A stretch of DNA of 64,000 nucleotides, taken from the NCBI RefSeq assembly GCF_030845995.1, contig NZ_CP132719.1:1984001-2048000 (forward strand). Reading direction: 5' to 3'. The position numbers were made by a program, and so were the translations under genes. Below the pieces are notes generated by a model. The model did not search any database. It worked only from the letters and a program-made list of their open reading frames with translations, and was not told where the DNA came from. Source of the DNA: Geothrix sp. 21YS21S-4. Its GTDB lineage: Bacteria; Acidobacteriota; Holophagae; Holophagales; Holophagaceae. How positions within the stretch are numbered: the stretch's first letter is position 1; each line of letters starts with the position of its first letter. This document shows positions 17,071-25,806 of the stretch, one piece after another.

Positions 17071-18146
17071 GACGCGAGATCGTCCAGGCAGAGGTCCACC
17101 GCGCGGTTGGGCTGGGGCGTTCCGGACAGCGACTGTCGAGCGCCCGCGTCCGCCATCAGCGGCTCGAGGGCCGCCGTCAGGCGCGCGGCCAGATTCACAT
17201 CCTGCTCCACCACCACGGCCCGTCCCTCCGCCGCCAGGGCTTCGGCGTTCTTCCGCTGGTGGTCGTTGGCGCTGCCGGGAATCGGCACCAGGACGGCCCC
17301 CCGCCCCGCGGCCTTCAACTCGGCACAGGTGCTGGCGCCCGCCCGGCCCACCACGAGGCTGGCGCCTTCCATCGCCTCGTCCATCGCGGCGATGAACGGC
17401 ACCAGGGCATGGCGACCGTGGCGGGGCCGCGCGGCCAGGCGCTGCATCTCCGCCCGCCCGACCTGGTGGAGCAGTTCCCAATCAGGGAAGGCCTCGAGGA
17501 GGGCGGGCGCAGCCGAAAGGAGCGCTTCGTTGACGGCGCGGGCGCCGCCGCTGCCGCCCACGGCCAGCAGGCGGAAGGGCTCGCTCAGTTCGCCCGCGGG
17601 CCGGAAGGCCCGGAGGAAGGCGGCCCGCACCGGCGTCCCCACCACCCGGCAATCCGCCCCGGGCAGCAGCGGCTTCACCGCCTCGAGCCCGCACCACACG
17701 CGGCCCGCCTTCGGCGCCACCAGCTTGGCCAGGGCGCCCGGCGCGGCGTTGCTCTCGTGCAGGAAGAAGGGGATGCCCATCGCCCGCGCCGCGAGGAGCG
17801 CGGGCGCCGCGGCGTAGCCGCCGGTGCCGATCACCGCCCAGGGCCGCTCCCGGCGCCACAGGGCCTTCAGCAGGCCCGTCGCGCGCCACAGCTTCCACGC
17901 CGCGCGGGCGGCCTTCAGGGGCGAGCGGCCCAGGAAGCCCTCCACGTCCAGCAGCAGGTGGGGCCAGGGGCCGCCGGGCAGCTCCCGCGCCTCGATCCCG
18001 CGGCGCGCGCCCACGAAGGCGACGGGGCGGCCCGGCCACCGCGCCTGCGCCGCTTCCGCCAGCGCGAGGGCGGGAAAGAAGTGGCCGCCGGTGCCCCCTC
18101 CGGTCAGGACGAGGGTTCCGGCGAAGGCGGGTGTGGTCGAATGCAT
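17016..18146 (-). CDS. murG: UDP-N-acetylglucosamine--N-acetylmuramyl-(pentapeptide) pyrophosphoryl-undecaprenol GlcNAc transferase
   Basis: A 376-residue GT28 enzyme that converts lipid I to lipid II at the cytoplasmic membrane face. The glycine-rich motif LVLTGGGTGGHFFPALALAE is near residue 11. VIGTGGYAAAPALLAA and the acceptor/nucleotide motif FFLHESNAAPG follow. The donor-site regions include RLLAVGGSGGARAVN, GRAGASTCAELKAAGRG and VPIPGSANDHQRKNAEAL. It is isolated from any other mur or fts genes. Its C-terminal ~18 codons are antisense to tatC. Confidence 0.94.
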   Translation of the reverse strand: MHSTTPAFAGTLVLTGGGTGGHFFPALALAEAAQARWPGRPVAFVGARRGIEARELPGGPWPHLLLDVEGFLGRSPLKAARAAWKLWRATGLLKALWRRERPWAVIGTGGYAAAPALLAARAMGIPFFLHESNAAPGALAKLVAPKAGRVWCGLEAVKPLLPGADCRVVGTPVRAAFLRAFRPAGELSEPFRLLAVGGSGGARAVNEALLSAAPALLEAFPDWELLHQVGRAEMQRLAARPRHGRHALVPFIAAMDEAMEGASLVVGRAGASTCAELKAAGRGAVLVPIPGSANDHQRKNAEALAAEGRAVVVEQDVNLAARLTAALEPLMADAGARQSLSGTPQPNRAVDLCLDDLASYLGGAGSAIQATRTEMK

Positions 18147-18348
18147 GATCGGACCACGATAGCGGAACCTCTTCCTCCGACCTCGCACTTCACCCCGTCC
18201 GCCTCCCTGAGGACAAAGGCATCGCCTACCCGGAGACAGGCATGATTCCTGGCACAAACAGCTGGAAGCGGAGGGGATTCCCCGCGCTAGAATGCCCCTT
18301 TGCCGCCGGGCCGAATCCGGTTCGCCCACGACGCATCAGGGAGCGCCC

Positions 18349-19098
18349 ATGAAGATCCTCGTCGCCCTCAAGCAGGTCCCCGACACCGAGACCAAGATCA
18401 AGGTCGCCGCCGATGGCCGGTCCCTCGATCCCGCCGACGTGAAGTGGATCACCAGCCCGTACGACGAGTACGCATTGGAAGAGGCCATCCGCCTGAAGGA
18501 ATCCAAGGGCGCGGAAGTGACGGCCCTCTCCGTCGGCGGCGATTCCGTCAAGGAAGTGCTCAAGAACGCCCTGGCGCTGGGCGCGGACACCGCCGTCCTG
18601 CTGAAGGGCGACGGCCAGGGCGACGCCTTCGCCGTGGCGCAGATGATCGCCGCCTACGCCAAGGACAAGGGCTTCGACCTGATCCTCTGCGGCAACAAGG
18701 GCCTCGGCGGCGATAACGCCGCGATGGGTCCCATGCTCGCCGAGCTGCTGGGCGTGGCCCAGGCCAACGTGGTGGTGAAGCTCGAACTGGGCGACGGCAC
18801 CTTCAAGGCCGAGCGCGAGATCGAAGGCGGATCCGAGGTGGTGGAGGGCGCCCTGCCCGTGGTGGTGACCGCCCAGAAGGGCCTCAACGAGCCCCGCTAC
18901 GCCAGCCTGAAGGGCATCATGGCCGCCAAGAAGAAGACCATCGAGGAAGTGGACGCGGCCCCGGCCGCCGCGGGGGCCCAGACCAGCGCCCTGGCGCTGC
19001 CGCCGGAGCGCCCCGCCGGCCGCCGGCTGGAGGGCGAGCCCGCGCAGCAGGCCCAGGCCCTGCTCCAGGCGCTCAAGGACGAAGCCAAGGTCTTCTAG
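18349..19098 (+). CDS. etfB: Electron transfer flavoprotein, beta subunit
   Basis: A 249-residue ETF beta subunit. The N-terminal MKILVALKQVPDTETKIKV, the AMP-binding-type core (LCGNKGLGGDNAAMGPMLAE) and the family signature VEGALPVVVTAQKGLNEPRY with SLKGIMAAKKK are intact. It pairs with EtfA to bind FAD (and AMP) and shuttles electrons from acyl-CoA and other dehydrogenases toward the quinone pool. The start 18349 follows a GGGAGCGCCC ribosome site. A TAGAAT -10-like box lies at 18288-18293, with no clear -35. Confidence 0.95.
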   Translation: MKILVALKQVPDTETKIKVAADGRSLDPADVKWITSPYDEYALEEAIRLKESKGAEVTALSVGGDSVKEVLKNALALGADTAVLLKGDGQGDAFAVAQMIAAYAKDKGFDLILCGNKGLGGDNAAMGPMLAELLGVAQANVVVKLELGDGTFKAEREIEGGSEVVEGALPVVVTAQKGLNEPRYASLKGIMAAKKKTIEEVDAAPAAAGAQTSALALPPERPAGRRLEGEPAQQAQALLQALKDEAKVF

Positions 19099-19140
19099 CC
19101 GCTCCCCGCCGACCGAATCCGACCCGAAAGGACGACATCC

Positions 19141-20112
19141 ATGATTCTCGTGTTCTGTGAACTGAAGGACGGCCAGATCCGCAAACCCAGCCTCGAAGCC
19201 CTGAGCGAGGGCCGCCGCCTGGCCGACGCGTCGGGCAGGCAGCTGGGCGCCCTGTTCGTCGGCGCCTCCGCCGCCGGCTCCGCCGCGGCCGCGCAGTACG
19301 GCGCCGACGCGATCCTCACCGCCGAGGCGCCCGCCCTGGCCTCCTACTCCAGCGACGCCTTCGCGGCCGTGCTGGCCGACGCGGTGAAGGCCAAGGGCGC
19401 CACCGTCCTCCTGGCCGCCGCCACCGCCGTGGGCAAGGACGTGGCCCCCCGCGCCGCCGCCCGCCTGGGCGCCGGCTACGCCTCCGACGTCACCGGGCTG
19501 TCCATGGTGGACGGCAAGCTCCAGGCGGTTCGCCCGGTCTACGCCGGAAAGGCCTTCGCCACCACCTCCTTCGCCAGCGCGGTCCAGGTGGCCACCACGC
19601 GGCCCAACGTCTTCCCCGCCGCCGAGAAGGCCGGCGCGGGCGCGACCGAGGCCCTCTCCGTCCCCGCGGGCGACTTCAAGTCCGTGGTGAAGGAGATCCT
19701 CGCCAAGGCCAGCGGCAAGGTGGACCTCAGCGAAGCCAACGTCATCGTCAGCGGTGGCCGGGGCATGAAGGACGGCGCCAACTTCAAGATTCTCGAAGAG
19801 CTGGCCGACGCCCTGGGCGGCGTGGTCGGCGCCTCCCGTGCCGCGGTGGACGCAGGCTGGGGCCTGCCCCACAGCATGCAGGTGGGCCAGACCGGCAAGG
19901 TCGTCAGCCCCACCCTCTACATCGCCTGCGGCATCAGCGGCGCCATCCAGCACATCGCCGGCATGAGCGGCTCGAAGTACATCGTCGCCATCAACAAGGA
20001 CCCCGAGGCGCCCATCTTCAAGCTGGCGAACTACGGGATCGTCGGAGACCTGTTCGAAGTCGTCCCCGAACTCACCAAGGCCGCGAAGACCATGGGTGTC
20101 GGCGTCCACTAG
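19141..20112 (+). CDS. etfA: Electron transfer flavoprotein, alpha subunit
   Basis: A 323-residue ETF alpha subunit. The C-terminal FAD-binding domain (about 190-323) contains [52 protein letters not shown] and [16 protein letters not shown], ending at [16 protein letters not shown]. The N-terminal domain gives the second half of the partner fold. It follows etfB by 42 bp with an AAAGGACG ribosome site. A degenerate copy of its last ~26 codons lies about 110 bp downstream. Confidence 0.95.
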   Translation: MILVFCELKDGQIRKPSLEALSEGRRLADASGRQLGALFVGASAAGSAAAAQYGADAILTAEAPALASYSSDAFAAVLADAVKAKGATVLLAAATAVGKDVAPRAAARLGAGYASDVTGLSMVDGKLQAVRPVYAGKAFATTSFASAVQVATTRPNVFPAAEKAGAGATEALSVPAGDFKSVVKEILAKASGKVDLSEANVIVSGGRGMKDGANFKILEELADALGGVVGASRAAVDAGWGLPHSMQVGQTGKVVSPTLYIACGISGAIQHIAGMSGSKYIVAINKDPEAPIFKLANYGIVGDLFEVVPELTKAAKTMGVGVH

Positions 20113-20218
20113 GCGCCGATCCCTTGCCCCGTCCGCGCCCAGCATTCGCCGGGCGCTGTCATTCAGGCCGCGCCTCCGGCTTGCCTTCACGAACGGGGCT
20201 ACGCTCCATCGATCGGAC

Positions 20219-20299
20219 GGAGCCTCCGTCGAAGACCTGTTTGAGGTGGTACCCGAACTCACCAAGGCCGCCAAGGCCCTGGGCGTCGGCGTCCACTGG
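20219..20299 (+). pseudogene. Degenerate duplicate of the etfA 3' end
   Basis: Read in frame, this stretch gives [20 protein letters not shown] followed by GVGVHW. The true etfA end (20044-20112) reads [20 protein letters not shown] then GVH and stop. The copies agree in nearly every residue, and most differences are synonymous third-position changes (for example TTCGAAGTCGTCCCC versus TTTGAGGTGGTACCC). No start codon or upstream etfA body precedes it, and the stop after VH is lost. It is a relic of a tandem duplication or recombination, ending at the operon terminator. Confidence 0.8.
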
Positions 20300-20316
20300 A
20301 ACCGCGCCCTCCCACA

Positions 20317-20352
20317 CGAAAGCGCCCGGCGGATGCCGGGCGCTTTCGTTTT
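20317..20352 (+). terminator. Rho-independent terminator of the etfBA operon
   Basis: A perfect 14-bp stem CGAAAGCGCCCGGC/GCCGGGCGCTTTCG with a GGAT loop is followed by TTTT. It lies just after the duplicated etfA tail, which suggests the tail and terminator moved together. Confidence 0.85.
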
Positions 20353-20361
20353 CGGGGAGGT

Positions 20362-20811
20362 CTACGCCCCGAACTGCCTCAAATGGTGGTCCAGGTGCTT
20401 GTAGGCCAGGATGCCCCATTCCTCGCCGCTGAGGCGGCCGAAGAAGATGTGGGTGGCCTTGGCCGCCGTGGCGGGGCCGCGCTGGACGAAGCGGTCGATG
20501 GCGTTGGCGAGGCGGGCGCGCTCGGCGTCGAAGGCACAGGGGTCGGCCACCACGAGGAAGGGCGCGGTGGGGGCGTTCCGGCGGAAGGGGCGGTCGCCGA
20601 AGACCCGACCGCGGATGAAGGGCATGACGAGCTTCCCGAGGAAGATCTGCTTCACCGGGCGATCCGACATCCCCGCTTCCAGGCCGCGGGCGCAGTGGCA
20701 CAGCATCTGGGCGGGATCCATGGTCCCCCAGTGGCGGGCCGTGGCGGGCTCCAGCTCGGCCAGGCGCAACGCCAGCGAATCCCGGTCGGCGGGGACGAAC
20801 AGGGAATGCAT
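20362..20811 (-). CDS. DUF1569 (DinB-like fold) protein
   Basis: A 149-residue protein. The N-terminal half has RHWGTMDPAQMLCHCARGLE and the C-terminal half has GEEWGILAYKHLDHHLRQFG, the paired His-containing motifs of DUF1569, a small helical family related in fold to DinB/YfiT metal-binding proteins. No catalytic activity is established. It converges with the etfBA operon, whose terminator lies only 10 bp away. Confidence 0.75.
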   Translation of the reverse strand: MHSLFVPADRDSLALRLAELEPATARHWGTMDPAQMLCHCARGLEAGMSDRPVKQIFLGKLVMPFIRGRVFGDRPFRRNAPTAPFLVVADPCAFDAERARLANAIDRFVQRGPATAAKATHIFFGRLSGEEWGILAYKHLDHHLRQFGA

Positions 20812-20866
20812 GGAGACCTCCGGGACCAGGGACTTCCACGATAGCCCGTCCGGGCCGGGGCCAGGG

Positions 20867-21094
20867 TCACAGGGGCTCGAAGCCCTCGTCCCGCAGGAAA
20901 TCCCGGGCGTCCTCGGGATCGCCGAACCGGGCCACCACCGTGTCGCCCTCGCGCACGTCGCCGTCCAGGGCGTCCAGGCTGTTCCGCTCCCGGATCACGC
21001 AGGCGCCCCCGATCTCGTCCAGCCCGAACTGGACCAGTTCCCGGATCCCGCCGTGCTCGTCCCGCCACAGCTCCACCCGCAGGTCCGCACCCAT
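20867..21094 (-). CDS. Small conserved-looking hypothetical protein
   Basis: A 75-residue acidic protein (MGADLRVELWRDEHGGIREL onward) with alternating strand and helix potential and no recognisable domain. The ATG is preceded by a strong AAGGAGG Shine-Dalgarno with 4-nt spacing, which supports translation. It sits 25 bp after the CRP-FHA gene on the same strand and may share its transcript. Confidence 0.6.
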   Translation of the reverse strand: MGADLRVELWRDEHGGIRELVQFGLDEIGGACVIRERNSLDALDGDVREGDTVVARFGDPEDARDFLRDEGFEPL

Positions 21095-21119
21095 TCGTCC
21101 TCCTTCCGCCCCGAAAAAG

Positions 21120-21842
21120 CTAGGCCTTCTCGAAGAACATGACCACCATCCCGAACCCCACGCGGTCGCCGGGCTTCAGCTCCCGGGGCTCGCCGGGCTG
21201 GATCCGCTCGCCGCGCACGAAGGTGCCGTTGGCCACGCCGGGCTCCTCCAGCAGGAAATAGCGGCCGTGCTCGCACAGGATCCGGGCATGGCGCCGGGAG
21301 ACGCTGAGGTTGTGGTCCTCTTCGGTGAGGTCGATGTCCGGATGCACCCCCGTGGTGGGGTCGAAGCGGCCGATGAGGGAGCCGTGCGCCAAAATCGGAT
21401 GGGGGCGACCCCCCAGGACGGACACCAGATTCGCCACCGGGCCGCTGGGGGCCTTGGCGGCGCGGTGGGCGTCCAGCGCCTCCAGGCGCTGCCCGAGCTC
21501 GCGGTGGCGCTGGGCCAGCCGCTGCATCATCTTCACGGATACTTCGGGGTTCTGCCGGATCATCCGGAGGAAGGTCCCGCGGTTGATGGCGATGAGGTCC
21601 GAGTCCTCCAGGGCCATGGCGGTGTGCAGCCGCGGCAGCGCCTCCAGGAGGCTGCCCTCGCCGAAGAAGTCGCCCTTGGCCAGCTCCTCCGCCCAGTCGC
21701 CCTTGGGCTCCTCCGACACGTACAGCCGCACCTTGCCCGCCAGGATGATGTACATCTGCTGGGCCATCTCGCCCTTGCGGAAGATGATCTCGCCTTCGCG
21801 GAAGCGCAGCTTGCTTTGATCGATGAAGCTGGGTTCGGCCAT
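21120..21842 (-). CDS. Cyclic nucleotide-binding domain plus FHA domain protein
   Basis: A 240-residue two-domain protein. Residues ~10-115 form a cNMP-binding fold (RFREGEIIFRKGEMAQQMYI, then GDFFGEGSLLEALPRLHTAM, the phosphate-binding cassette region). A helical linker leads to an FHA domain at ~150-235 (SLIGRFDP, LSVSRRHARI, GVANGTFVRGERI), with the conserved Gly-Arg, Ser-x-x-His and Asn residues for phosphothreonine recognition. There is no DNA-binding HTH, so it is not a CRP transcription factor. It probably integrates a nucleotide signal with Ser/Thr phosphorylation. No kinase or phosphatase partner is adjacent. Confidence 0.85.
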   Translation of the reverse strand: MAEPSFIDQSKLRFREGEIIFRKGEMAQQMYIILAGKVRLYVSEEPKGDWAEELAKGDFFGEGSLLEALPRLHTAMALEDSDLIAINRGTFLRMIRQNPEVSVKMMQRLAQRHRELGQRLEALDAHRAAKAPSGPVANLVSVLGGRPHPILAHGSLIGRFDPTTGVHPDIDLTEEDHNLSVSRRHARILCEHGRYFLLEEPGVANGTFVRGERIQPGEPRELKPGDRVGFGMVVMFFEKA

Positions 21843-21867
21843 GCGGGTCCCGGGAGCGTGCCCTAGG

Positions 21868-22395
21868 TTAACCCAGGGGCTCGGCGACAGGGGAGAAGAC
21901 CCGGGCCAGCAGACCTTCGAGCAGACGGGCTTCGGCCGCGGAGAAGCCCTCCGGATGGGGCGAGTCCAGGTCCAGGACCGCGATGAGGCGCCCCCCCGCG
22001 ACCACGGGAATCACCAGTTCGCTGCGGGTGGCGTCGTCGCAGGCGATGTGCCCGGGGAAGGCGTGGACGTCGGGCACCAGCTGGGTCGCCTCCGTCCGGG
22101 CGCAGGCGCCGCACACGCCCCGCTCGAAGGGGATCCGGAGGCAGCCCATCCCACCCTGATAGGGACCCACCGCCAGCATCCGCTCCCCCACGCGGCGGTA
22201 GAACCCGCACCAGTTGGCCTGGGGGAGGGTGTCCCACAGGAGGCAGGCCAGGGTGGCCTCAAGGGCGACCTCGTCGGTCTCGCCCTCGACGGCGGCCAGG
22301 ATCTGGGGAAGGGCCGCCTCCAGCCGCGCCACCCGGGCCGCTTCCGGCAGCAGAACGCCCCGCTCCGCCTTCTCCAGCAGGATGCCCTCGCTCAT
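21868..22395 (-). CDS. msrC: GAF-domain free methionine-(R)-sulfoxide reductase
   Basis: A 175-residue single GAF-domain protein. The segment GVCGACARTEATQLVPDVHA followed by FPGHIACDDATRSE carries the fRMsr signature with cysteines in VCG, GAC and IAC positions. The enzyme reduces free Met-R-sulfoxide using thioredoxin. The N-terminal ANWCGFYR and the core GPYQGGMGCLRIPF also match. It is divergent from lpxK with a 24-bp gap, so the two promoters must overlap the coding ends. Confidence 0.87.
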   Translation of the reverse strand: MSEGILLEKAERGVLLPEAARVARLEAALPQILAAVEGETDEVALEATLACLLWDTLPQANWCGFYRRVGERMLAVGPYQGGMGCLRIPFERGVCGACARTEATQLVPDVHAFPGHIACDDATRSELVIPVVAGGRLIAVLDLDSPHPEGFSAAEARLLEGLLARVFSPVAEPLG

Positions 22396-22419
22396 GGTGT
22401 CCTCCGCTAACCTGGGTCC

Positions 22420-23472
22420 ATGTCCATTCTGCGCTATCTGGCGGCCCCGCTCGCCCCCCTCTACGGGTCGGTGATCCGGGCGCGGAACCGCAGCTTCGAC
22501 GCCCATCCCGAGCGGGCCGTCCGCGCCGGCGTACCGGTGGTTTCCGTGGGGAACCTCAGCGCCGGGGGCACGGGCAAGACGCCCCTCACCCTCTTCCTGG
22601 CCGAGGGGCTGCAGGCGGCGGGGTGGAGCAACGCCGTCCTGTCCCGGGGCTACGGCGGACGGCGGGACATCGATCCCATGAGCGTGGAGCCGGATTCCGA
22701 TCCGCGCCAGACGGGCGACGAGCCCCTCCTGATGGCGCGCCGCCTGGGGCCGGAGCGGGTGGTGGTGGGCCGGAAGCGCCACGCCGCGGCCCTCCGCGCC
22801 CTGGCCCAGCGGCCGGACCTCGCGTGCCTGCTGCTGGACGACGGCTTCCAGCACCGCGCCCTCCACCGCGACCTCGACCTGCTGGTGCTCGACGGCGTGC
22901 GGCTGTGGGGCAACGGGCGGATGCTGCCCCTGGGCGACCTGCGGGAGCCCATGGACAGCGCGCGGCGGGCCCACGCCCTGGTGGTGACCCGCGCCGGGCG
23001 GGTGAAGAACCGCGCGGCGGTGGAAGCCTGGTGGGTCCGCCACGGCCACGGCGGCGGCCCCATCTTCTGGGTGGATTTCGCCCTGGGCGCCCTGCGCCGT
23101 TGGCCCGGCGGGGAACGCTCTCCCCTGCCCGGCCCCGCGCCCGAGCCGGGGCGTGCCTTCGCGTGGTGCGGGCTGGGCCATCCCGAGGCGTTCTACGCCG
23201 ATCTCCTGGTGGCGGGCGTGCCCTGGGCCGGGACGCACAGTTTCGGCGACCACCGGGGTCCCTCTCCCGCGGAACTGGGAACTCTCCAGGCCCTCGCCCG
23301 CCGGGCGGAGGCCGACTGGCTGATCTGCACGGAGAAGGACGCGGTGAAGCTCGGCGAGCCCCACGCGCGGGCCCTGGAGCTGCCCCTGCTCGTGGCGGAA
23401 CAGCGCGTGGTGGGCGGGGAAGAGCTGCTGGCGTGGATTCTCCACCGCCTGGAAGGGCCCGGGCGGGAATAG
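22420..23472 (+). CDS. lpxK: Tetraacyldisaccharide 4'-kinase
   Basis: A 350-residue lipid A biosynthesis enzyme that phosphorylates the 4' position of the tetraacyldisaccharide 1-phosphate. The P-loop VGNLSAGGTGKTPLTLFLAE is near residue 42, followed by AVLSRGYGG, LLLDDGFQHRALHRDLDLLV and LLPLGDLREP-type stretches (MLPLGDLREPMDS). The C-terminus includes WLICTEKDAVKL. It is a single gene away from other lpx genes, and its presence implies a lipid A outer membrane. Confidence 0.94.
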   Translation: MSILRYLAAPLAPLYGSVIRARNRSFDAHPERAVRAGVPVVSVGNLSAGGTGKTPLTLFLAEGLQAAGWSNAVLSRGYGGRRDIDPMSVEPDSDPRQTGDEPLLMARRLGPERVVVGRKRHAAALRALAQRPDLACLLLDDGFQHRALHRDLDLLVLDGVRLWGNGRMLPLGDLREPMDSARRAHALVVTRAGRVKNRAAVEAWWVRHGHGGGPIFWVDFALGALRRWPGGERSPLPGPAPEPGRAFAWCGLGHPEAFYADLLVAGVPWAGTHSFGDHRGPSPAELGTLQALARRAEADWLICTEKDAVKLGEPHARALELPLLVAEQRVVGGEELLAWILHRLEGPGRE

Positions 23473-23591
23473 AACGCGTTCGAAGGCCGATGCGGGCGAC
23501 GCCTTCCCAGGAGCGGGGAGGGCCGCTATGCTTGCGCCCACCCAGCTCCTTCAACCAGGCCCCATCCACCCCCTCTCCGCGGGAGCACCCG

Positions 23592-24866
23592 ATGCTGAAG
23601 CAGACCTTCTACGTGTCGCTGTTGACCGCCGCCCTGGGCCTCCAGGCCGCCGGCGACACCGTCAAGATCGCCCTCACGGGCCCCTTCACGGGCGGGTCCG
23701 CGCCCATGGGCAGCTCCATGCGCGACGGCGCGCGGCTGGCCATCTCCGAGATCAACGCCGCCGGCGGGGTGCAGGTGGGTGGCCGGAAGCTGAAGATCGA
23801 GGCCGTGGAGCGGGACGACGAAGCCAAGAACGAGCGCGGCGCCCTCATCGCCCAGGAACTGGCCGCCATGGGCGACCTGGCTGGCGTGATCGGCACCGTC
23901 AACACCGGCGTCTGCATCGCCGGGGACCGTCACCTCCAGGAGAAGGGCATCACCAAGATCATCTGCCCGGCGGCGGGTTCGGCCTCCATGACCCAGTGGA
24001 GCAAGGCCGGAGCGAAGGACCTGTCAATCTTCCGGTTCGCGGCCCACGACGGCATCCAGTCCGCCATGGTGGTGGAGGAGGCCCTCCGCCGGAAGTACTC
24101 GAAGGTGGCCGTGGTCTACGACTCCACCAACTACGGCGTGTCCGGCCGCGACGACCTCCTGGACCAGATCAAGAAGCAGGGGAACCAGCTCCAGGTCGTG
24201 GCCCAGGAGAAGTTCAACATCGGCGACAAGGACATGACGGCCCAGCTCCTCCGCTGCAAGGCGGGCGGCGCCCAGGCCATCCTGATCTGGGGGATCGGGC
24301 CGGAACTGGCGGCGGTCTCCAACGGCATGGCCAAGATCGGGATGAAGGCGCCGCTGATCGGCGGGTGGACGCTGTCCATGTCCAACTACATCGACAACGC
24401 CGGCAAGAACGGGAACGGCACGCTGATGCCCCAGACCTTCATCGAGGAGCCCATCACCCCCAAGGCCAAGAGCTTCATCGAGGGCTACCACAGCGCCTTT
24501 AAGGTGAACCGCATCCCCTCGCCCGTCTCCGCCGCCCAGGGCTACGACGCCGTCTACCTCTTCGCCGCGGCGGTGAAGCAAGCAGGCACCACGGACACCC
24601 ACCGGGTCAAGGAAGCCCTCGAGGACCTGAAGGAGCCCGTGAAGGGCGTCATCGCCACCTGGAACCGCCCCTTCACCAAGTGGGATCCCGCCAACGTCGA
24701 GACCCACGAGGCCTTCCGCCGGGAACAGACCGTGATGGGCATGGTGCAGGACGGCCGCGTGGTGTTCGCCAACGCCGCCGATAAGGACCGGCTGGTCAAG
24801 GCCGCCGCGGGCACCACCCCGGCGAAGGCCCCCGCCAAGACTCCCGCCAAGCCCAAGGCCAAGTAG
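23592..24866 (+). CDS. livJ: Branched-chain amino-acid ABC transporter substrate-binding protein
   Basis: A 424-residue periplasmic binding protein. The signal peptide covers residues ~1-20 (MLKQTFYVSLLTAALGLQAA). The type I periplasmic fold begins VKIALTGPFTGGSAPMGSSM. LAISEINAAGGVQVGGRKLK and VIGTVNTGVC are typical of LivJ/Leu-Ile-Val binding proteins. An Ala/Pro/Lys-rich tail (about 405-424) is added. ATG 23592 is the start giving the signal peptide. It is the first gene of livJ-livH-livMG-livF, separated from livH by a GC hairpin. The ligand cannot be fixed from sequence; short-chain amides or aromatic acids are alternatives. Confidence 0.9.
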   Translation: MLKQTFYVSLLTAALGLQAAGDTVKIALTGPFTGGSAPMGSSMRDGARLAISEINAAGGVQVGGRKLKIEAVERDDEAKNERGALIAQELAAMGDLAGVIGTVNTGVCIAGDRHLQEKGITKIICPAAGSASMTQWSKAGAKDLSIFRFAAHDGIQSAMVVEEALRRKYSKVAVVYDSTNYGVSGRDDLLDQIKKQGNQLQVVAQEKFNIGDKDMTAQLLRCKAGGAQAILIWGIGPELAAVSNGMAKIGMKAPLIGGWTLSMSNYIDNAGKNGNGTLMPQTFIEEPITPKAKSFIEGYHSAFKVNRIPSPVSAAQGYDAVYLFAAAVKQAGTTDTHRVKEALEDLKEPVKGVIATWNRPFTKWDPANVETHEAFRREQTVMGMVQDGRVVFANAADKDRLVKAAAGTTPAKAPAKTPAKPKAK

Positions 24867-24880
24867 GCCGCTTCGCCACC

Positions 24881-24906
24881 GGGGGGCTTCGGCCCCCCTC
24901 CTTTTC
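24881..24906 (+). terminator. Attenuator-type hairpin between livJ and livH
   Basis: The stem GGGGGGC/GCCCCCC closes a TTCG tetraloop and is followed by TCCTTTT. Its place between the binding-protein gene and the permease genes suggests partial termination, which would give more binding protein than transporter. Confidence 0.65.
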
Positions 24907-24926
24907 CCTCCCGAGGCCCCGCCTTC

Positions 24927-25805
24927 ATGAACGCTTCGATCATCGGACAGATGGCCGTCAGCGGCGCCCTGATGGGCCTGGTGTACGCGCTCATCGCCTA
25001 CGGCTTCCAGCTGACCTACGCCACCAGCAAGAGCATCAATTTCGGGCAGGGCGAACTGGTGATGGTCTCGGCCTTCTTCAGCCTGACCCTCATGAACCTC
25101 GGCCTGCCCTACTGGGCCATGGTCCCCGGCGGGCTGCTGTTCGGCGCGCTGCTGGGACTGGTGGTGGAGCGGGCCGGCGTGCGGCTGGCGCTGGAGCAGA
25201 AGAGCGAGGGCTGGATCCTGCTGACCATCATCCTCGGGCTGTTCTTCTTCTCCGCCGCCGAGAACATCTGGGGGAAGGACGACCGCCCCTTCCCCACGCC
25301 CCTCTCCGCGGATCCCATCCACGTCCTGGGGGTGGACGTCACCCGGGTCGAACTCTCGGTGGCCGTGGGCGTGCTGGCCATCATGGGCCTCATCGAGCTG
25401 TTCAAGCGGCGGACGCTGCTGGGCAAGGCCTTCGAGGCCGTGTCCGCCGACCGCGACGCGGCGGAATTGATGGGCATCAGCGCCACCCGCACCGTGATGC
25501 TGTCCTACGCCCTGTCCGGCGCGGTGGCGGCCCTGGCCGGGATCCTGGTCGCACCCATCACCACCGTGGGCCCCACCATGGCCTCGGCCCTGATCCTCAA
25601 GGCCTTCTCCGTGGCGGTGGTGGCGGGCCTGGATTCGGGCTTCGGCGTGGTCCTGGTCGGCATGTTCCTGGGCGCGCTGGAGAGCCTGGCGAGCTTCTAC
25701 CTGGGCAGCGGCTGGCGGGAAGCGCCGGGCCTCACGCTCCTGATCCTCGCCCTGGCCGCCCGCCCCACCGGCGTGTTCGGCAAGGCCGCCATCCGGAAGG
25801 TGTGA
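24927..25805 (+). CDS. livH: Branched-chain amino-acid ABC transporter permease LivH
   Basis: A 292-residue membrane protein with about eight hydrophobic segments. The N-terminal GALMGLVYALIAYGFQLTYA and the cytoplasmic EAA-like region GKAFEAVSADRDAAELMGIS are family hallmarks, as is LKAFSVAVVAGLDSGFGVVL. It pairs with the LivM domain of the following fused protein. The stop lies one base before the next ATG. Confidence 0.92.
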   Translation: MNASIIGQMAVSGALMGLVYALIAYGFQLTYATSKSINFGQGELVMVSAFFSLTLMNLGLPYWAMVPGGLLFGALLGLVVERAGVRLALEQKSEGWILLTIILGLFFFSAAENIWGKDDRPFPTPLSADPIHVLGVDVTRVELSVAVGVLAIMGLIELFKRRTLLGKAFEAVSADRDAAELMGISATRTVMLSYALSGAVAALAGILVAPITTVGPTMASALILKAFSVAVVAGLDSGFGVVLVGMFLGALESLASFYLGSGWREAPGLTLLILALAARPTGVFGKAAIRKV

Positions 25806-25806
25806 G

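Noticed and set aside
18262-18293. Sigma-54-type promoter (TGGCAC) before etfB
   Set aside because: TGGCAC at 18250-18255 is not followed by a TTGC box at the required spacing. Only a -10-like TAGAAT without a -35 remains.
18226-20274. 682-codon minus-strand open frame under etfBA
   Set aside because: Shadow of etfB and etfA, whose products match their families over the full length.
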